Positions 1-8,199 of a DNA stretch of 64,000 nucleotides are shown here, piece by piece. The translations under genes were made by a program, and so were the position numbers. Within the stretch, counting starts at the first letter, position 1; each line of letters begins with the position of its first letter. A model generated the notes under the pieces. The model was not told the origin of the DNA. It searched no databases and saw only the letters and a list, made by a program, of their open reading frames with translations. Source of the stretch: Nocardioides mangrovi (GTDB lineage Bacteria > Actinomycetota > Actinomycetes > Propionibacteriales > Nocardioidaceae); the NCBI RefSeq assembly GCF_020073815.1, contig NZ_JAIQZJ010000006.1, positions 62,001 to 126,000 on the forward strand, in the 5' to 3' direction.

Positions 1-1
1 C

Positions 2-286
2 GCGGCGGCCGAGCCGGACGGGTACGTCGTCAACTGCGCCCACCCGACCCACATCGCGCCGGGCCTCGAGGCCGGCGACTGGCTCTCGCGGATCGTGCAG
101 GTCAACCCCAACGCCTCGACGATGACCCACGAGGAGCTGGACGCCGCCGAGGAGCTGGACGAGGGGGACCTCGGCCTGCTCGCGTCGTCGCTGACCGCGC
201 TGCGCCCGCAGCTCCCGTCGCTCGGGATCGTCGGCGGGTGCTGCGGCACCGACGCGCGGCACGTGGCGGCGCTCTGGGGGGTGTGA
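2..286 (+). CDS. Homocysteine S-methyltransferase family protein, C-terminal part (5' end outside window)
   Basis: The frame is open from the first bases of the window and ends at TGA 284-286; only the last 94 residues are present. Two zinc-ligand signatures of the homocysteine methyltransferase fold are visible: NCAHP near residue 11 of the fragment and GGCCGTD near residue 78. The family moves a methyl group from a donor such as S-methylmethionine or betaine to homocysteine. The donor cannot be told from this fragment. A 78-bp gap separates it from the kinase gene on the same strand, and nothing ties it to the sugar regulon that follows. Confidence 0.85.
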   Translation, partial: AAAEPDGYVVNCAHPTHIAPGLEAGDWLSRIVQVNPNASTMTHEELDAAEELDEGDLGLLASSLTALRPQLPSLGIVGGCCGTDARHVAALWGV

Positions 287-352
287 GCGGGAGCGTGTGA
301 GCGCGGGCGCACTCCGTCCTGCGCATTCCACCGCGGCGCCCGTCGGAGCCGC

Positions 353-358
353 CACAAT
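353..358 (+). promoter_or_regulatory. Candidate -10 element of a leaderless start (CACAAT)
   Basis: CACAAT lies 6 bp before the GTG at 365, which has no Shine-Dalgarno sequence. The amidohydrolase at 6328 has the same layout (CACACT, 6 bp, GTG). Transcription would start at or next to the start codon. Confidence 0.45.
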
Positions 359-364
359 GCGCAC

Positions 365-1300
365 GTGACCCGTGACCGTGCTCATGACGTGGTGGTGCTC
401 GGCGACGCCAACCCCGACCTCGTGCTCCGCGGCGACGTGGTGCCGCGCTTCGGGCAGGCCGAGCAGCTGGTCGACGCGGCCGACCTGACCCTCGGCGGGT
501 CGGGCGCGATCATGGCGGCCGGCCTGGCGCGGCTCGGCGTGGACGTCGCGATCGTCGCGGCCGTCGGCCGCGACCCCTTCGGCGACCTCGTCCTCGGGAT
601 GCTCGAGGAGCACGGTGTCGCGACCGATCTCGTCGTCCGCCGCGGCGACCTCGGCACCGGGCTCAGCGTCGTGCTCTCCGCCGGCACCCGGGCGATCCTG
701 ACCCACGCCGGCGCCATCGGCAGCCTGACCGCCGCGGACGTCCCGGCCGAGGCCGTCGCGGCCGCGCGGCACGTGCACGTCGCCTCGCCGTACCTCGTCA
801 CCCGGCTGCGCGCGGACCTCCCGACGGTGCTCGCCGGCGCCCGGTCGAGCAGCGTCGACACCAACGACGACCCGGCCCGCGCCTGGGCCGACCTCGCGGC
901 GCTCGCGGACGCGGCCGGGACGCTGCTCCCGAACGACGGTGAGGTCGTGCTCTGGGCGCAGGCCCTCGGCCACCGGACCGACGACTGGCTCGACGCGGCG
1001 GCGTACGTCGCGTCCCGGGGCGTCGAGGTCGTGGTCAAGGCCGGCGCCGAGGGCGGCGCGCACGTCACGGCTGACGGCGTGGTCCGGCAGGAGCCGGCCC
1101 CCGTGACGCCGGTCGACACGACCGGCGCCGGCGACACCTTCGACGCCGCCTGGGTCGCGGCCCGGCTGGCGGGGGAGCCGCCCGAGCGGGCGCTGCGCTG
1201 GGCGGTCGCGGCCGGCACGCTCTCCACGCAGGGCGTCGGCGGTACGGCGGCGCAGCCCGACCGCGACACCCTGCTCCGCGCGGTCGGGGTGCTGCCGTGA
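365..1300 (+). CDS. PfkB-family carbohydrate kinase
   Basis: This 311-residue protein is a ribokinase-like (PfkB) sugar kinase that phosphorylates a sugar or sugar derivative with ATP in the cytoplasm. The N-terminal PfkB signature is seen as LGGSGAIMAAGLARLG near residue 43, and the C-terminal signature DTTGAGDTF near residue 250 carries the catalytic Asp. Length is normal for the family. It overlaps the next kinase by 4 bp (GTGA), so the two are translationally coupled. Its place beside an ABC sugar importer and a SIS isomerase suggests it acts on the imported sugar. The substrate is unknown, and the ribokinase, fructokinase and 2-keto-sugar kinase groups all fit. Confidence 0.88.
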   Translation: MTRDRAHDVVVLGDANPDLVLRGDVVPRFGQAEQLVDAADLTLGGSGAIMAAGLARLGVDVAIVAAVGRDPFGDLVLGMLEEHGVATDLVVRRGDLGTGLSVVLSAGTRAILTHAGAIGSLTAADVPAEAVAAARHVHVASPYLVTRLRADLPTVLAGARSSSVDTNDDPARAWADLAALADAAGTLLPNDGEVVLWAQALGHRTDDWLDAAAYVASRGVEVVVKAGAEGGAHVTADGVVRQEPAPVTPVDTTGAGDTFDAAWVAARLAGEPPERALRWAVAAGTLSTQGVGGTAAQPDRDTLLRAVGVLP

Positions 1301-2181
1301 TCCGCTGCGTCGGGCTGAGCCCGGCGGTGGACCTCACCTACGAGACGTCGGCCCCGCTGCGCGCCGGCGCCATCACCCGCCCGACCGCCGTGCACCGCCG
1401 GGCCGGCGGCAAGGCCGCCAACGTCGCGCGCGTGGTCGCCGCCCTCGGCGGGGAGAGCGTGCTGGCCGGGATCGTCGCCGGCCAGCCGGGGCGGTGGCTC
1501 GGCGAGCTCGCCCGCGCCGAGGGGCTCCGCACCGACCTGGTCGAGAGCGAGCACGGCGAGACCCGGCTGTGCACGACCGTGCTCGGCGACCCGGCGCCCA
1601 CCGAGCTCTACGAGCCGTCCGGCCCGGTCGACACGGCCGCCTGGGCCGAGCTCGTCGCGCACGAGGCGGCCGCCGACGCCACGTGGACGGTGGTGTCCGG
1701 CTCGGCCCCACCGGGCATCGGCCACCACGACCTCGCCGTCCTGCTCGCGGCGGCCGCGCGGCAGCGGCCGGTGGCGCTCGACGCCCACGGGCCCGCCGTT
1801 GCCACGGCGCTCGCCTCGGGCGTCCCGGTCGACCTGCTCAAGGTGAACCGCCACGAGGCCGCCGGCCTGCTCCGTCGCCCCGACGACACGGCCCCCGAGG
1901 ACCTGGCGACCGGGCTCGCGTCGTACGCCGGCAGCCCGGTCGTGGTGGTCACCTGCGGTCCGGACGGTGCGGTCGCGGTGGACCGCGACGGCGTACGACG
2001 GGTGGCGGCCGGCCCGCACGGGCGGCACCCGACCGGGAGCGGTGACGCCTTCCTCGGCGCGCTCGTGCTCGACCTGGCCGCCGGGCACGACCTCGACACC
2101 GCGCTGGTCGCGGCGGCCGCCGCCGGCAGCGCCAACGCGCAGGCGCCGACGGCCGGGGACGTGAGCGCGCTCAGCCTCTGA
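1297..2181 (+). CDS. 1-phosphofructokinase / tagatose-6-phosphate kinase family protein
   Basis: This 294-residue protein belongs to the FruK/LacC/PfkB branch that phosphorylates a sugar phosphate to a bisphosphate. The N-terminus (VGLSPAVDLTYE) matches the 'NPAxDxT' start of that branch. GGKAANVARVVAALG near residue 32 and PTGSGDAFLGA near residue 245 are the two PfkB signatures. Start GTG 1297 overlaps the stop of the upstream kinase. Next to a SIS isomerase and a LacD/DUF2090-type aldolase in the same regulon, a tagatose-6-phosphate-like role (bisphosphate made before aldol cleavage) is plausible. This is inference from family and context. Confidence 0.85.
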   Translation: MIRCVGLSPAVDLTYETSAPLRAGAITRPTAVHRRAGGKAANVARVVAALGGESVLAGIVAGQPGRWLGELARAEGLRTDLVESEHGETRLCTTVLGDPAPTELYEPSGPVDTAAWAELVAHEAAADATWTVVSGSAPPGIGHHDLAVLLAAAARQRPVALDAHGPAVATALASGVPVDLLKVNRHEAAGLLRRPDDTAPEDLATGLASYAGSPVVVVTCGPDGAVAVDRDGVRRVAAGPHGRHPTGSGDAFLGALVLDLAAGHDLDTALVAAAAAGSANAQAPTAGDVSALSL

Positions 2182-2194
2182 GCCAGCCGGCGGG

Positions 2195-3031
2195 TCAGCC
2201 CTTCAGGCCGCTGAAGGTCATCGTCTGCACGAACTGCTTCTGCGCGACCACGAAGCCGATCAGCAGCGGCAGGGTCGCCACCACGTTGCCGGCCATCAGC
2301 AGCTGCCACTGGGTGCGGCGTACGCCCTGGAAGTTGGCGAGCCCCAGCTGGAGGGTGAACGAGTCCTGGTTGTTGATCGCGATCAGCGGCCAGATCAGGT
2401 CGTTCCACGCGCCGAGCAGGGTGAAGATCGCCAGGGTCGCGAGCGCGGGCTTGGCCAGCGGCAGCACGATCCGCCAGAAGACCTGGAGCCGGTTGCAGCC
2501 GTCGAGGAGCGCGGCCTCCTCGAGCTCGACGGGCAGCGACAGGAAGAACTGCCGCATCAGGAAGATGCCGAAGGCGCTGGCCAGCCAGGGCACGAACGCC
2601 GCGGCGAGCGAGTTGGTCAGGTGCAGCCGACTGAACATCACGAACGTCGGGATCATCAGCAGCTGGATGGGCACCATGATCGTCGCGACGATCAGGAAGA
2701 ACGCCGCGCCACGGCCCACGAAGCGCAGCCGGGCGAAGCCGTAGCCGGCCAGGCTGCACAGCACCAGGTGCGCGACGATCGCGATCACCGAGACGATCGT
2801 GGTGTTGAGCAGCCAGCGCAGGATGTCGGAGTCCTGGAAGAGGCCGGTGTAGCCGGCGAAGGAGATCCGGCTCGGCCAGAAGCGCGGCGGGTAGTGGTTG
2901 ATGTCGCCGGCGGGCATGAAGGAGCTCAGCACCATCCACACGAGCGGCAGCGCGAAGAGCAGCGCGGTCGGCATCAGCAGCAGGTGCCAGCCGGAGAAGG
3001 GCAGCACCCGGCGGGCGCGGGCGACGGCCAT
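2195..3031 (-). CDS. Carbohydrate ABC transporter permease (MalG-like)
   Basis: This 278-residue inner-membrane permease of the binding-protein-dependent type has about six transmembrane segments. The EAA loop that docks the ATPase is visible as LEEAALLDGCNRLQVFWRIV about two thirds along the protein, with LPLAKPALATL after it. The start ATG 3031 overlaps the stop of the partner permease by 1 bp (TGATG). It pairs with the upstream permease to form the membrane channel of a CUT1-type sugar importer. No ATPase gene lies in the cluster, so a shared MsiK-like ATPase elsewhere in the genome probably energises it, as is common in Actinobacteria. Confidence 0.92.
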   Translation of the reverse strand: MAVARARRVLPFSGWHLLLMPTALLFALPLVWMVLSSFMPAGDINHYPPRFWPSRISFAGYTGLFQDSDILRWLLNTTIVSVIAIVAHLVLCSLAGYGFARLRFVGRGAAFFLIVATIMVPIQLLMIPTFVMFSRLHLTNSLAAAFVPWLASAFGIFLMRQFFLSLPVELEEAALLDGCNRLQVFWRIVLPLAKPALATLAIFTLLGAWNDLIWPLIAINNQDSFTLQLGLANFQGVRRTQWQLLMAGNVVATLPLLIGFVVAQKQFVQTMTFSGLKG

Positions 3032-3996
3032 CAGAAGGCCTCCGTCCCGGAGCGGCGGGCGTACCAGACGAGCAGCCCCGTGAAGACCATCGTCACCGCG
3101 AAGACGCAGTAGGCGAGCGCGGATCCGTAGCCGGCGTGGAAGAGCTCGAAGGCCTGGCGGTAGAGGTAGTAGACGATCGTGACGGTCGCGTCGCCCGGTT
3201 GGCCCTTCGTCGTCGTGTAGACGAGGTCGAAGAGCTGGAGCGCGGTGATCGTCTGCCAGATCGCGGTGAAGACGGTCACCGGCGCGAGCTCCGGCATCGT
3301 CACGTAGCGGAAGACCGAGATCGGGCCGGCACCGTCGACGACGGCGGCCTCGACGACGTCGTTCGGGATGCTCTGGAGCGCCGCGAGGTAGATGACGACG
3401 TTGAAGCCGACCTCGCCCCACAGGCAGATCAGCACGAGCACCGCCATCGCCTGGTTCGGGTCCTCCAGGAAGCCCTGCTGCGGCAGGCCGAGCACCCGCA
3501 GCAGATTGTCGGCGATGCCGTACGTCGGGTCGAAGACGAAGTTGGCGAGGATCCCGGTGGCGGCCGCGGAGGCGACGAACGGCACGAAGATGCAGGTCCG
3601 GTAGAACCACTGGAAGCGCAGCGGCCGGTTGAGCGCGACCGCCAGCAGGATGCCCGCGACGATCGACGTCGGGACGAAGAGCGCGGTGAAGAGCAGCGTG
3701 TGCTTGGCCGCCTCGAGCGCGTTCGGGTCGTCGAGGATCAGCCGGTAGTTGTCCCACCCGACGTTCTCCGCCGGCGAGATGAGGTCGGCCTTCTGGCGGC
3801 TGATCACGAAGGCCCAACCGGCCGGGAAGACCGAGAGCCCGACCACGATCACCGACGCCGGCAGCACGAAGCCCCAGCCGGTCAGCTGCTCGCGCCAGGT
3901 ACGTCGCGACCGAGGCGGCTTGGCGCGACGGCGGCGCGCGGGCGTCGACTCGCCCGCCCCGAGCCCGTCGGGTGCGCGGACCTGCGTCGCGGTCAC
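3031..3996 (-). CDS. Carbohydrate ABC transporter permease (MalF-like)
   Basis: This is a 321-residue permease with a basic cytosolic N-terminus (RRRRAKPPRSRR, near residue 21) followed by about six membrane segments. The EAA motif is seen as DVVEAAVVDGAGPISVFRYV near residue 211. The GTG start at 3996 has a good ribosome-binding site (GAGGAGG on the minus strand). It follows the solute-binding protein gene by 21 bp in one minus-strand operon (SIS isomerase, binding protein, this permease, second permease). Confidence 0.92.
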   Translation of the reverse strand: MTATQVRAPDGLGAGESTPARRRRAKPPRSRRTWREQLTGWGFVLPASVIVVGLSVFPAGWAFVISRQKADLISPAENVGWDNYRLILDDPNALEAAKHTLLFTALFVPTSIVAGILLAVALNRPLRFQWFYRTCIFVPFVASAAATGILANFVFDPTYGIADNLLRVLGLPQQGFLEDPNQAMAVLVLICLWGEVGFNVVIYLAALQSIPNDVVEAAVVDGAGPISVFRYVTMPELAPVTVFTAIWQTITALQLFDLVYTTTKGQPGDATVTIVYYLYRQAFELFHAGYGSALAYCVFAVTMVFTGLLVWYARRSGTEAF

Positions 3997-4017
3997 GTGG
4001 TCCTCCTCGCTCGGGGC

Positions 4018-5325
4018 TTACTGCAGGTCGATCTTGGCGGCGTCGGCGGCCTCGTCGAGCTTGTCCTGGGGATCGCCGTCGCCGCGGAGCACGTCGCTGA
4101 TGGCGGAGCCGACGGCCCGGGACATCGCGGTGTAGCCCACCACGGTCGGCCGCGGCGTGGTGGCGTTCTCGAGGTTCTTGAAGAAGACGTCCGCGCCCGG
4201 GTAGTCCTTGCCGTACTGGGCGAACTCCGGGGTGTCGGCCGCCGAGCTGCGCAGCGGCAGGTTGCCGTAGGCGAGGTTCCAGCGCACGTCCTGTGCCGGC
4301 TGGGTGAGCCAGTTGATGAAGTCGAAGGTGGCCGCCGCGCGCTGGCTGTCGTCGTGGTCGTAGAGCGTCCAGAGGTCAGGCCCGGAGATCGTCTGGTGGC
4401 TGCCGTCGGTGCCGGGGAGCTCGGCGACGGCGTACGGCGTCTTGTGCGACTTGAGGTCGTAGAGGACCCACGGGCCGCTGATCAGCATCCCGATGTGGCC
4501 GGCGTAGAAGTTCGGCTCGAACTTCTGGTCGGTCTGGTCGAGGTAGACGCTCTGGTCGTCGACGGCGAGCTCGCGCCAGTACTCCAACGCGTCCACGCCG
4601 GCCTGGGAGTTGAAGGCCGGCATGCCGTCGTCGTCGAGGACGTCGCCGCCGTTCTGCCACACCTGCGGCCAGAAGCGCCACACGGTGTCCTCGCCGCCGT
4701 CGGTCGGGTACGCCGTACCGAACTGGTTCTTCGACGGGTCGGTCAGCGCCTTCGCCGCGGCGCGGAAGTCGTCCCAGGTCCAGTCGTCGGTGGGGTAGTC
4801 GAGGCCGGCCTCGTCGAAGAGCTCGGTGTTGTAGATGAGGCCGAGGTTGTCGACCACGGCGGGCAGTCCGATCACCTGGCCGTCGACGGTCGCGGTCGCG
4901 CGGGCCGCCTCGGGGAACTCGTCCCACCCGGCGTCCGGCTGGGCGACCTGGTCGGAGATGTCGAGGGTGCGGCCGGACTTGCCGAGCACCGACGCCCAGC
5001 TGCCGTAGGTGTAGGAGACGTCCGGGTAGTCGCCCGACGCGAAGCCGGCCTGGAGCTTCTGCAGCAGGTCGTCGGTGGTGTCGGCGCCGGGAGAGAGGTC
5101 GATGGTGACGTTCGGGTGGTCGGCGGTGTACTCGTCCGCGAGCTTTTGGAGCAGCTCGTCGGCCTCGCTGTCCTGGCCGGTCCACCACGTGATGGTGACG
5201 TCCTTGTCGGGGTCGAGCGTGGTGACGGCGGTCGTGCCGGAGTGGTCGGATCCCGAGGAGCAGGCCGCCAGCGTGGTGAGCGCGAGCACGGCGAGTGCGG
5301 CGGTGAGGCGGGACGGGCGTCTCAT
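4018..5325 (-). CDS. Sugar ABC transporter substrate-binding lipoprotein
   Basis: This 435-residue family 1 extracellular solute-binding protein has a signal peptide and the lipobox LAAC at residues 18-21 (followed by SSGSDHSG), so it should be anchored as a lipoprotein outside the membrane. The mature start (VTITWWTGQDSEADELLQKL) is typical of CUT1 sugar-binding proteins. Start ATG 5325 has a GGAGGA site just upstream and overlaps the stop of the isomerase gene by 4 bp (ATGA). It delivers a carbohydrate to the two permeases downstream. The ligand is not recognisable by eye. Confidence 0.93.
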   Translation of the reverse strand: MRRPSRLTAALAVLALTTLAACSSGSDHSGTTAVTTLDPDKDVTITWWTGQDSEADELLQKLADEYTADHPNVTIDLSPGADTTDDLLQKLQAGFASGDYPDVSYTYGSWASVLGKSGRTLDISDQVAQPDAGWDEFPEAARATATVDGQVIGLPAVVDNLGLIYNTELFDEAGLDYPTDDWTWDDFRAAAKALTDPSKNQFGTAYPTDGGEDTVWRFWPQVWQNGGDVLDDDGMPAFNSQAGVDALEYWRELAVDDQSVYLDQTDQKFEPNFYAGHIGMLISGPWVLYDLKSHKTPYAVAELPGTDGSHQTISGPDLWTLYDHDDSQRAAATFDFINWLTQPAQDVRWNLAYGNLPLRSSAADTPEFAQYGKDYPGADVFFKNLENATTPRPTVVGYTAMSRAVGSAISDVLRGDGDPQDKLDEAADAAKIDLQ

Positions 5326-6218
5326 CGTGATTCCTCCAGGGGCGACAGGATGACAGAGCGCGTGAGGTTGCGTGGGCGATCCACGTCGAGGTGCTTGGCC
5401 TCGGCCGCGGCGACCGCCAGGCGTTGACAGGTGATCAGCCGGGCCAGCGGGTCGAGCGGCTCGTCGACGACGGTGGCTCCGGTCGTGGCCCGGACCTCGT
5501 CGAGCAGCCCGGCGTCCACCCCGCCGAGGGAGACCACGAGCGTGGTCGGGCCGGCGACCGCGATCGGGCCGTGCCGGTAGTCGAGCGCGGGGTAGCTCTC
5601 CGACCACGCCTGCGCGCACTCGCGCATCTTCAGCGCCGCCTCGTCGGCCAGCCCGACGGTCCAGCCGCGGCCGAGGAAGACGAAGTGGTCGTAGGCCGTC
5701 ACGTCGACCGGCAGGGGAGCGGCGAGCGCCGTACGACCGTCCTCGATGACGCCGCCCAGGTCCTCGCCGAGGGCCGCTCGCCAGTGCACCAGCGTGGTGG
5801 TCGGGAAGCGGGTCTGCACGATCGAGGACTCGTCGGCGTACGACAGCGCGACGACCTGGTCGCAGCGGTCCGGCACCGGCGTGCCCGGCACCGCCGTCAC
5901 GCACGCGAGCTTCGCACCCTTGGCCACGTCGGCGTCGAGCGCCTGGAGGATCTCGGTCGTCGTCCCCGACCGGCTGATCGCGAGCAGGTGCTCGTAGCGC
6001 CGGCCGACCGGCAGCTCGGACGCGTAGCACCAGTCCGTCGGCCCCTGACCGGCGGCGTCGCGCAGCCGCGCCATCGCGTGGGCGACGAAGGCCGACGTAC
6101 CGCACCCGAGGAGGAGCATCGACGCCCCGGCGGCCGGGAGCGATGCGCGGGCGCCGTCCGCCGCGGCCCGGGTCCACGCGGCGGGCTGTCCGGCGATCTC
6201 GTTGCTGGTCAGGCTCAC
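5322..6218 (-). CDS. SIS-domain sugar isomerase/deaminase (GlmS-isomerase-like)
   Basis: This 298-residue protein has two SIS modules. The first carries LLLGCGTSAFVAHAM and AISRSGTTTEILQAL, where the Ser/Thr-rich loop binds sugar phosphate. The second carries ALKMRECAQAWSESYP and DYRHGP, resembling the GlmS isomerase half. It lacks the GlmS glutaminase domain. Such stand-alone proteins include ketose/aldose isomerases and amino-sugar-phosphate deaminases of the AgaS type. The GTG start at 6218 is chosen because it is the first in-frame start inside the divergent promoter region; it has no clear ribosome-binding site. It is first gene of the importer operon and probably acts on the imported sugar or its phosphate. 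Confidence 0.82.
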   Translation of the reverse strand: MSLTSNEIAGQPAAWTRAAADGARASLPAAGASMLLLGCGTSAFVAHAMARLRDAAGQGPTDWCYASELPVGRRYEHLLAISRSGTTTEILQALDADVAKGAKLACVTAVPGTPVPDRCDQVVALSYADESSIVQTRFPTTTLVHWRAALGEDLGGVIEDGRTALAAPLPVDVTAYDHFVFLGRGWTVGLADEAALKMRECAQAWSESYPALDYRHGPIAVAGPTTLVVSLGGVDAGLLDEVRATTGATVVDEPLDPLARLITCQRLAVAAAEAKHLDVDRPRNLTRSVILSPLEESR

Positions 6219-6256
6219 GGGCTCAGTAAGGCCCCGGCGCCGAACGGGTGTCGAGC

Positions 6257-6278
6257 GTTGTGCGCAAACGCGCAGAAC
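6257..6278. promoter_or_regulatory. 22-bp palindrome, candidate DeoR operator (site A)
   Basis: Half-sites GTTnTGCGC and GCGCAnAAC are separated by 4 bp. The site lies in the divergent region between the isomerase/importer operon and the amidohydrolase gene. On the minus strand it contains TGCGCGTTTGCG. The matching core TGCGCGTTTGTG is found before the deoR gene at 13192. Its location suits control of both divergent transcripts. Confidence 0.6.
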
Positions 6279-6283
6279 CGTCC

Positions 6284-6304
6284 GCGCGCATCGCTCATCG
6301 TGAC
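6284..6304 (+). promoter_or_regulatory. Shared 21-bp promoter block (copy A)
   Basis: This block ends TCGCTCATCGTGAC and matches 19 of 21 positions of the block at 13215-13235 before the DeoR gene. The two mismatches are A/C and C/A. Both copies follow a TGCGCGTTTGYG operator core and precede a plus-strand gene of the same regulon. Confidence 0.5.
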
Positions 6305-6327
6305 CCGTACGCCGCCACACTCGGCGG

Positions 6328-7317
6328 GTGCCCGGCCTCAAGATCGACGTCCACAACCACGTGGGCCGTTGGCTGTCCGACGACGGCGACTGGCTGACGA
6401 CCGCCGAGGACGTGCTCGCGACGATGGACGCCGCGGGCATCGCGACCCTGGTCAACCTCGACGGCAGGTGGGGGAGCGAGCTGACCGACAACCTGGCGCG
6501 GTACGACGCCGCCCACCCCGGCCGCTTCCTCACCTTCTGCCAGGCCGACTGGTCCCTCCTCGACACCCCGGGTGCGCTGACCGCGCAGCTCTCGGAGTCA
6601 GCGGCCGCCGGTGCACGTGGCCTGAAGATCTGGAAGGACCTCGGCCTCTCCGTCCGCGACCAGTCCGGCCGGCTGGTCGCCCCGGACGACCCGCGCGTGG
6701 TCGAGCTCTGCCGCGCCGCCGGCGACCTCGGCCTCCCGGTCCTCATCCACACCGCCGACCCGGTCGCCTTCTTCGAGCCGCTCGACGAGACCAACGAGCG
6801 GATCGACGAGCTCACCGCCGTACCCGAGTGGTGGTTCGGCGGCCCCGACCACCCGACCTTCGCCGCCCTGCTCGCTGCCCTCCACCGCCTCGTCGGCGCC
6901 TGCCCCGCCACCACCTTCATCGGCGCCCACGTCGGCTGCCAGGCCGAGGACCTCGACGCCGTCGGCTCCGCGCTCCAACGCCTGCCCAACTGGCACGTCG
7001 ACACCGGCGGCCGCCTCGCCGAGATCGGCCGCCGCCCCGCCGCCTTCCGTCGCCTCGTCGAGACCTTCCCCGACCGCATCCTCTTCGGCAGCGACTGCTA
7101 CCCGCCCAAGCTCTCGGAGTACGACCGCTGGTGGCGCTTCCTCGAGACCGCCGACCAGGACTTCTCGTACGTCGACGACGGCGACGTCCCCCTCCAGGGC
7201 CGTTGGCGGATCAGCGGGTGCGACCTGCCCGCCACGCTGCTGCCTGCGCTCTACCGCCACAACGCGCAGCGCGTGCTTGGATGCGGCGCGGCGTACGGGC
7301 TCACCACATTCGGGTAA
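6328..7317 (+). CDS. Amidohydrolase family 2 protein (TIM-barrel metal hydrolase)
   Basis: This 329-residue protein belongs to the amidohydrolase-2 group (hydrolases, decarboxylases and lactonases). Metal-binding motifs are seen as DVHNHVG (HxH, near residue 7), GLKIWK near residue 96, LIHTADP near residue 140 and LFGSDCYPP near residue 253, whose Asp is usually catalytic. The GTG start follows CACACT by 6 bp with no Shine-Dalgarno, as expected for a leaderless message. It is divergent from the isomerase/importer operon and shares its operator region, so it may hydrolyse a lactone or an amide-bearing sugar. The true reaction is unknown. Confidence 0.8.
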   Translation: MPGLKIDVHNHVGRWLSDDGDWLTTAEDVLATMDAAGIATLVNLDGRWGSELTDNLARYDAAHPGRFLTFCQADWSLLDTPGALTAQLSESAAAGARGLKIWKDLGLSVRDQSGRLVAPDDPRVVELCRAAGDLGLPVLIHTADPVAFFEPLDETNERIDELTAVPEWWFGGPDHPTFAALLAALHRLVGACPATTFIGAHVGCQAEDLDAVGSALQRLPNWHVDTGGRLAEIGRRPAAFRRLVETFPDRILFGSDCYPPKLSEYDRWWRFLETADQDFSYVDDGDVPLQGRWRISGCDLPATLLPALYRHNAQRVLGCGAAYGLTTFG

Positions 7318-7489
7318 TTGGGCTCCGCGGCCTACCCGACCTGACCCATCCGCGTTCACCATGGTGGTGAGCCCAGCAGGGTTCACACACTCGCCGGTTC
7401 CGCTGCGAGCCGGACTCAACCAGTGGCACAGAGCCAGGGGAGACCCGGGCTCGCTCTCGGGGTGGCGCGCAGAATCGTTTGGGGGAACG

Positions 7490-8182
7490 ATGAGCCGCTC
7501 AGGTCAGGTCAAGGTCGCCATCGCCGACCGGCACGCACTCTTCGCCGAGTGCTTCGGGATGGTGCTGGAGCTACGCAACTACCGCTACCAGGCGGTGCCG
7601 GTTCCGACCGGCCCCGGGCAGAGCGATCGGATGCTGCGACGCCTGCTCGCCTCGCACCCCGACGTGGTCGTGATCAACGCCGACCTCGGTCCCCACTGCC
7701 ACGCGCCGACGATCATCGAGGCCCTGGCGCGCGCCGGGGTGCCGGTCGTGGCGGTCACCGAGGGCCCGGACGAGGCGCTCTGGGGGCAGTGCCTGGCGCA
7801 CGGTGCCCGAGGCGTCGTGCCGAAGACCGAGCCGCTGTCGGCGCTGGTCTCCGCCGTCCGGCGTACCGGCAACGGCGAGCCCCTGCTCCGCCACGACGAG
7901 CGGTCCCGACTGATCGACGTCTACCGCCACGAGGACGCCGCCAGCCAGCTGCGGCGCGAACGTCTCGGCACGCTCACGACCCGGGAGGGCGAGATCCTGC
8001 GGCACCTGATGGCGGGACACACGGTCCACGAGATCGCCACCCGCCGCTTCGTCTCCGAGGCGACCGTCCGCACCCAGGTGAAGGCGATCCTGGGCAAGCT
8101 CGACCTCAGCTCCCAGATCGCGGCCGTCGCGGCCGGGCGCTCCGGCAACTGGCAGTCCGAAGCACTGCCCATGGCCGGGTGA
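7490..8182 (+). CDS. LuxR-type response regulator with degenerate receiver domain
   Basis: This 230-residue protein has an N-terminal receiver-like domain (residues 6-120) and a C-terminal LuxR/NarL helix-turn-helix (near residues 160-225; LTTREGEILRHLMAGHTVHE, then ATVRTQVKAILGKL). The phosphoacceptor position reads VVVINADLG, with Asn63 where Asp is expected and Asp65 two residues on. Phosphorylation at the usual site is therefore unlikely. The switch Lys appears in VVPKTE. Start ATG 7490 follows a G-rich stretch (GGGGGAA). No sensor kinase gene is adjacent, so it looks like an orphan regulator, perhaps controlled by ligand, level or partner binding. Confidence 0.85.
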   Translation: MSRSGQVKVAIADRHALFAECFGMVLELRNYRYQAVPVPTGPGQSDRMLRRLLASHPDVVVINADLGPHCHAPTIIEALARAGVPVVAVTEGPDEALWGQCLAHGARGVVPKTEPLSALVSAVRRTGNGEPLLRHDERSRLIDVYRHEDAASQLRRERLGTLTTREGEILRHLMAGHTVHEIATRRFVSEATVRTQVKAILGKLDLSSQIAAVAAGRSGNWQSEALPMAG

Positions 8183-8199
8183 CCGCGGGCCTGCTGTCG

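Noticed and set aside
3136..5427. A 763-codon open frame antisense to the importer genes
   Set aside because: The minus-strand frames encode clear permeases and a lipoprotein with motifs; the plus-strand frame is a Glu/Arg/Val-rich shadow caused by high GC at third positions.
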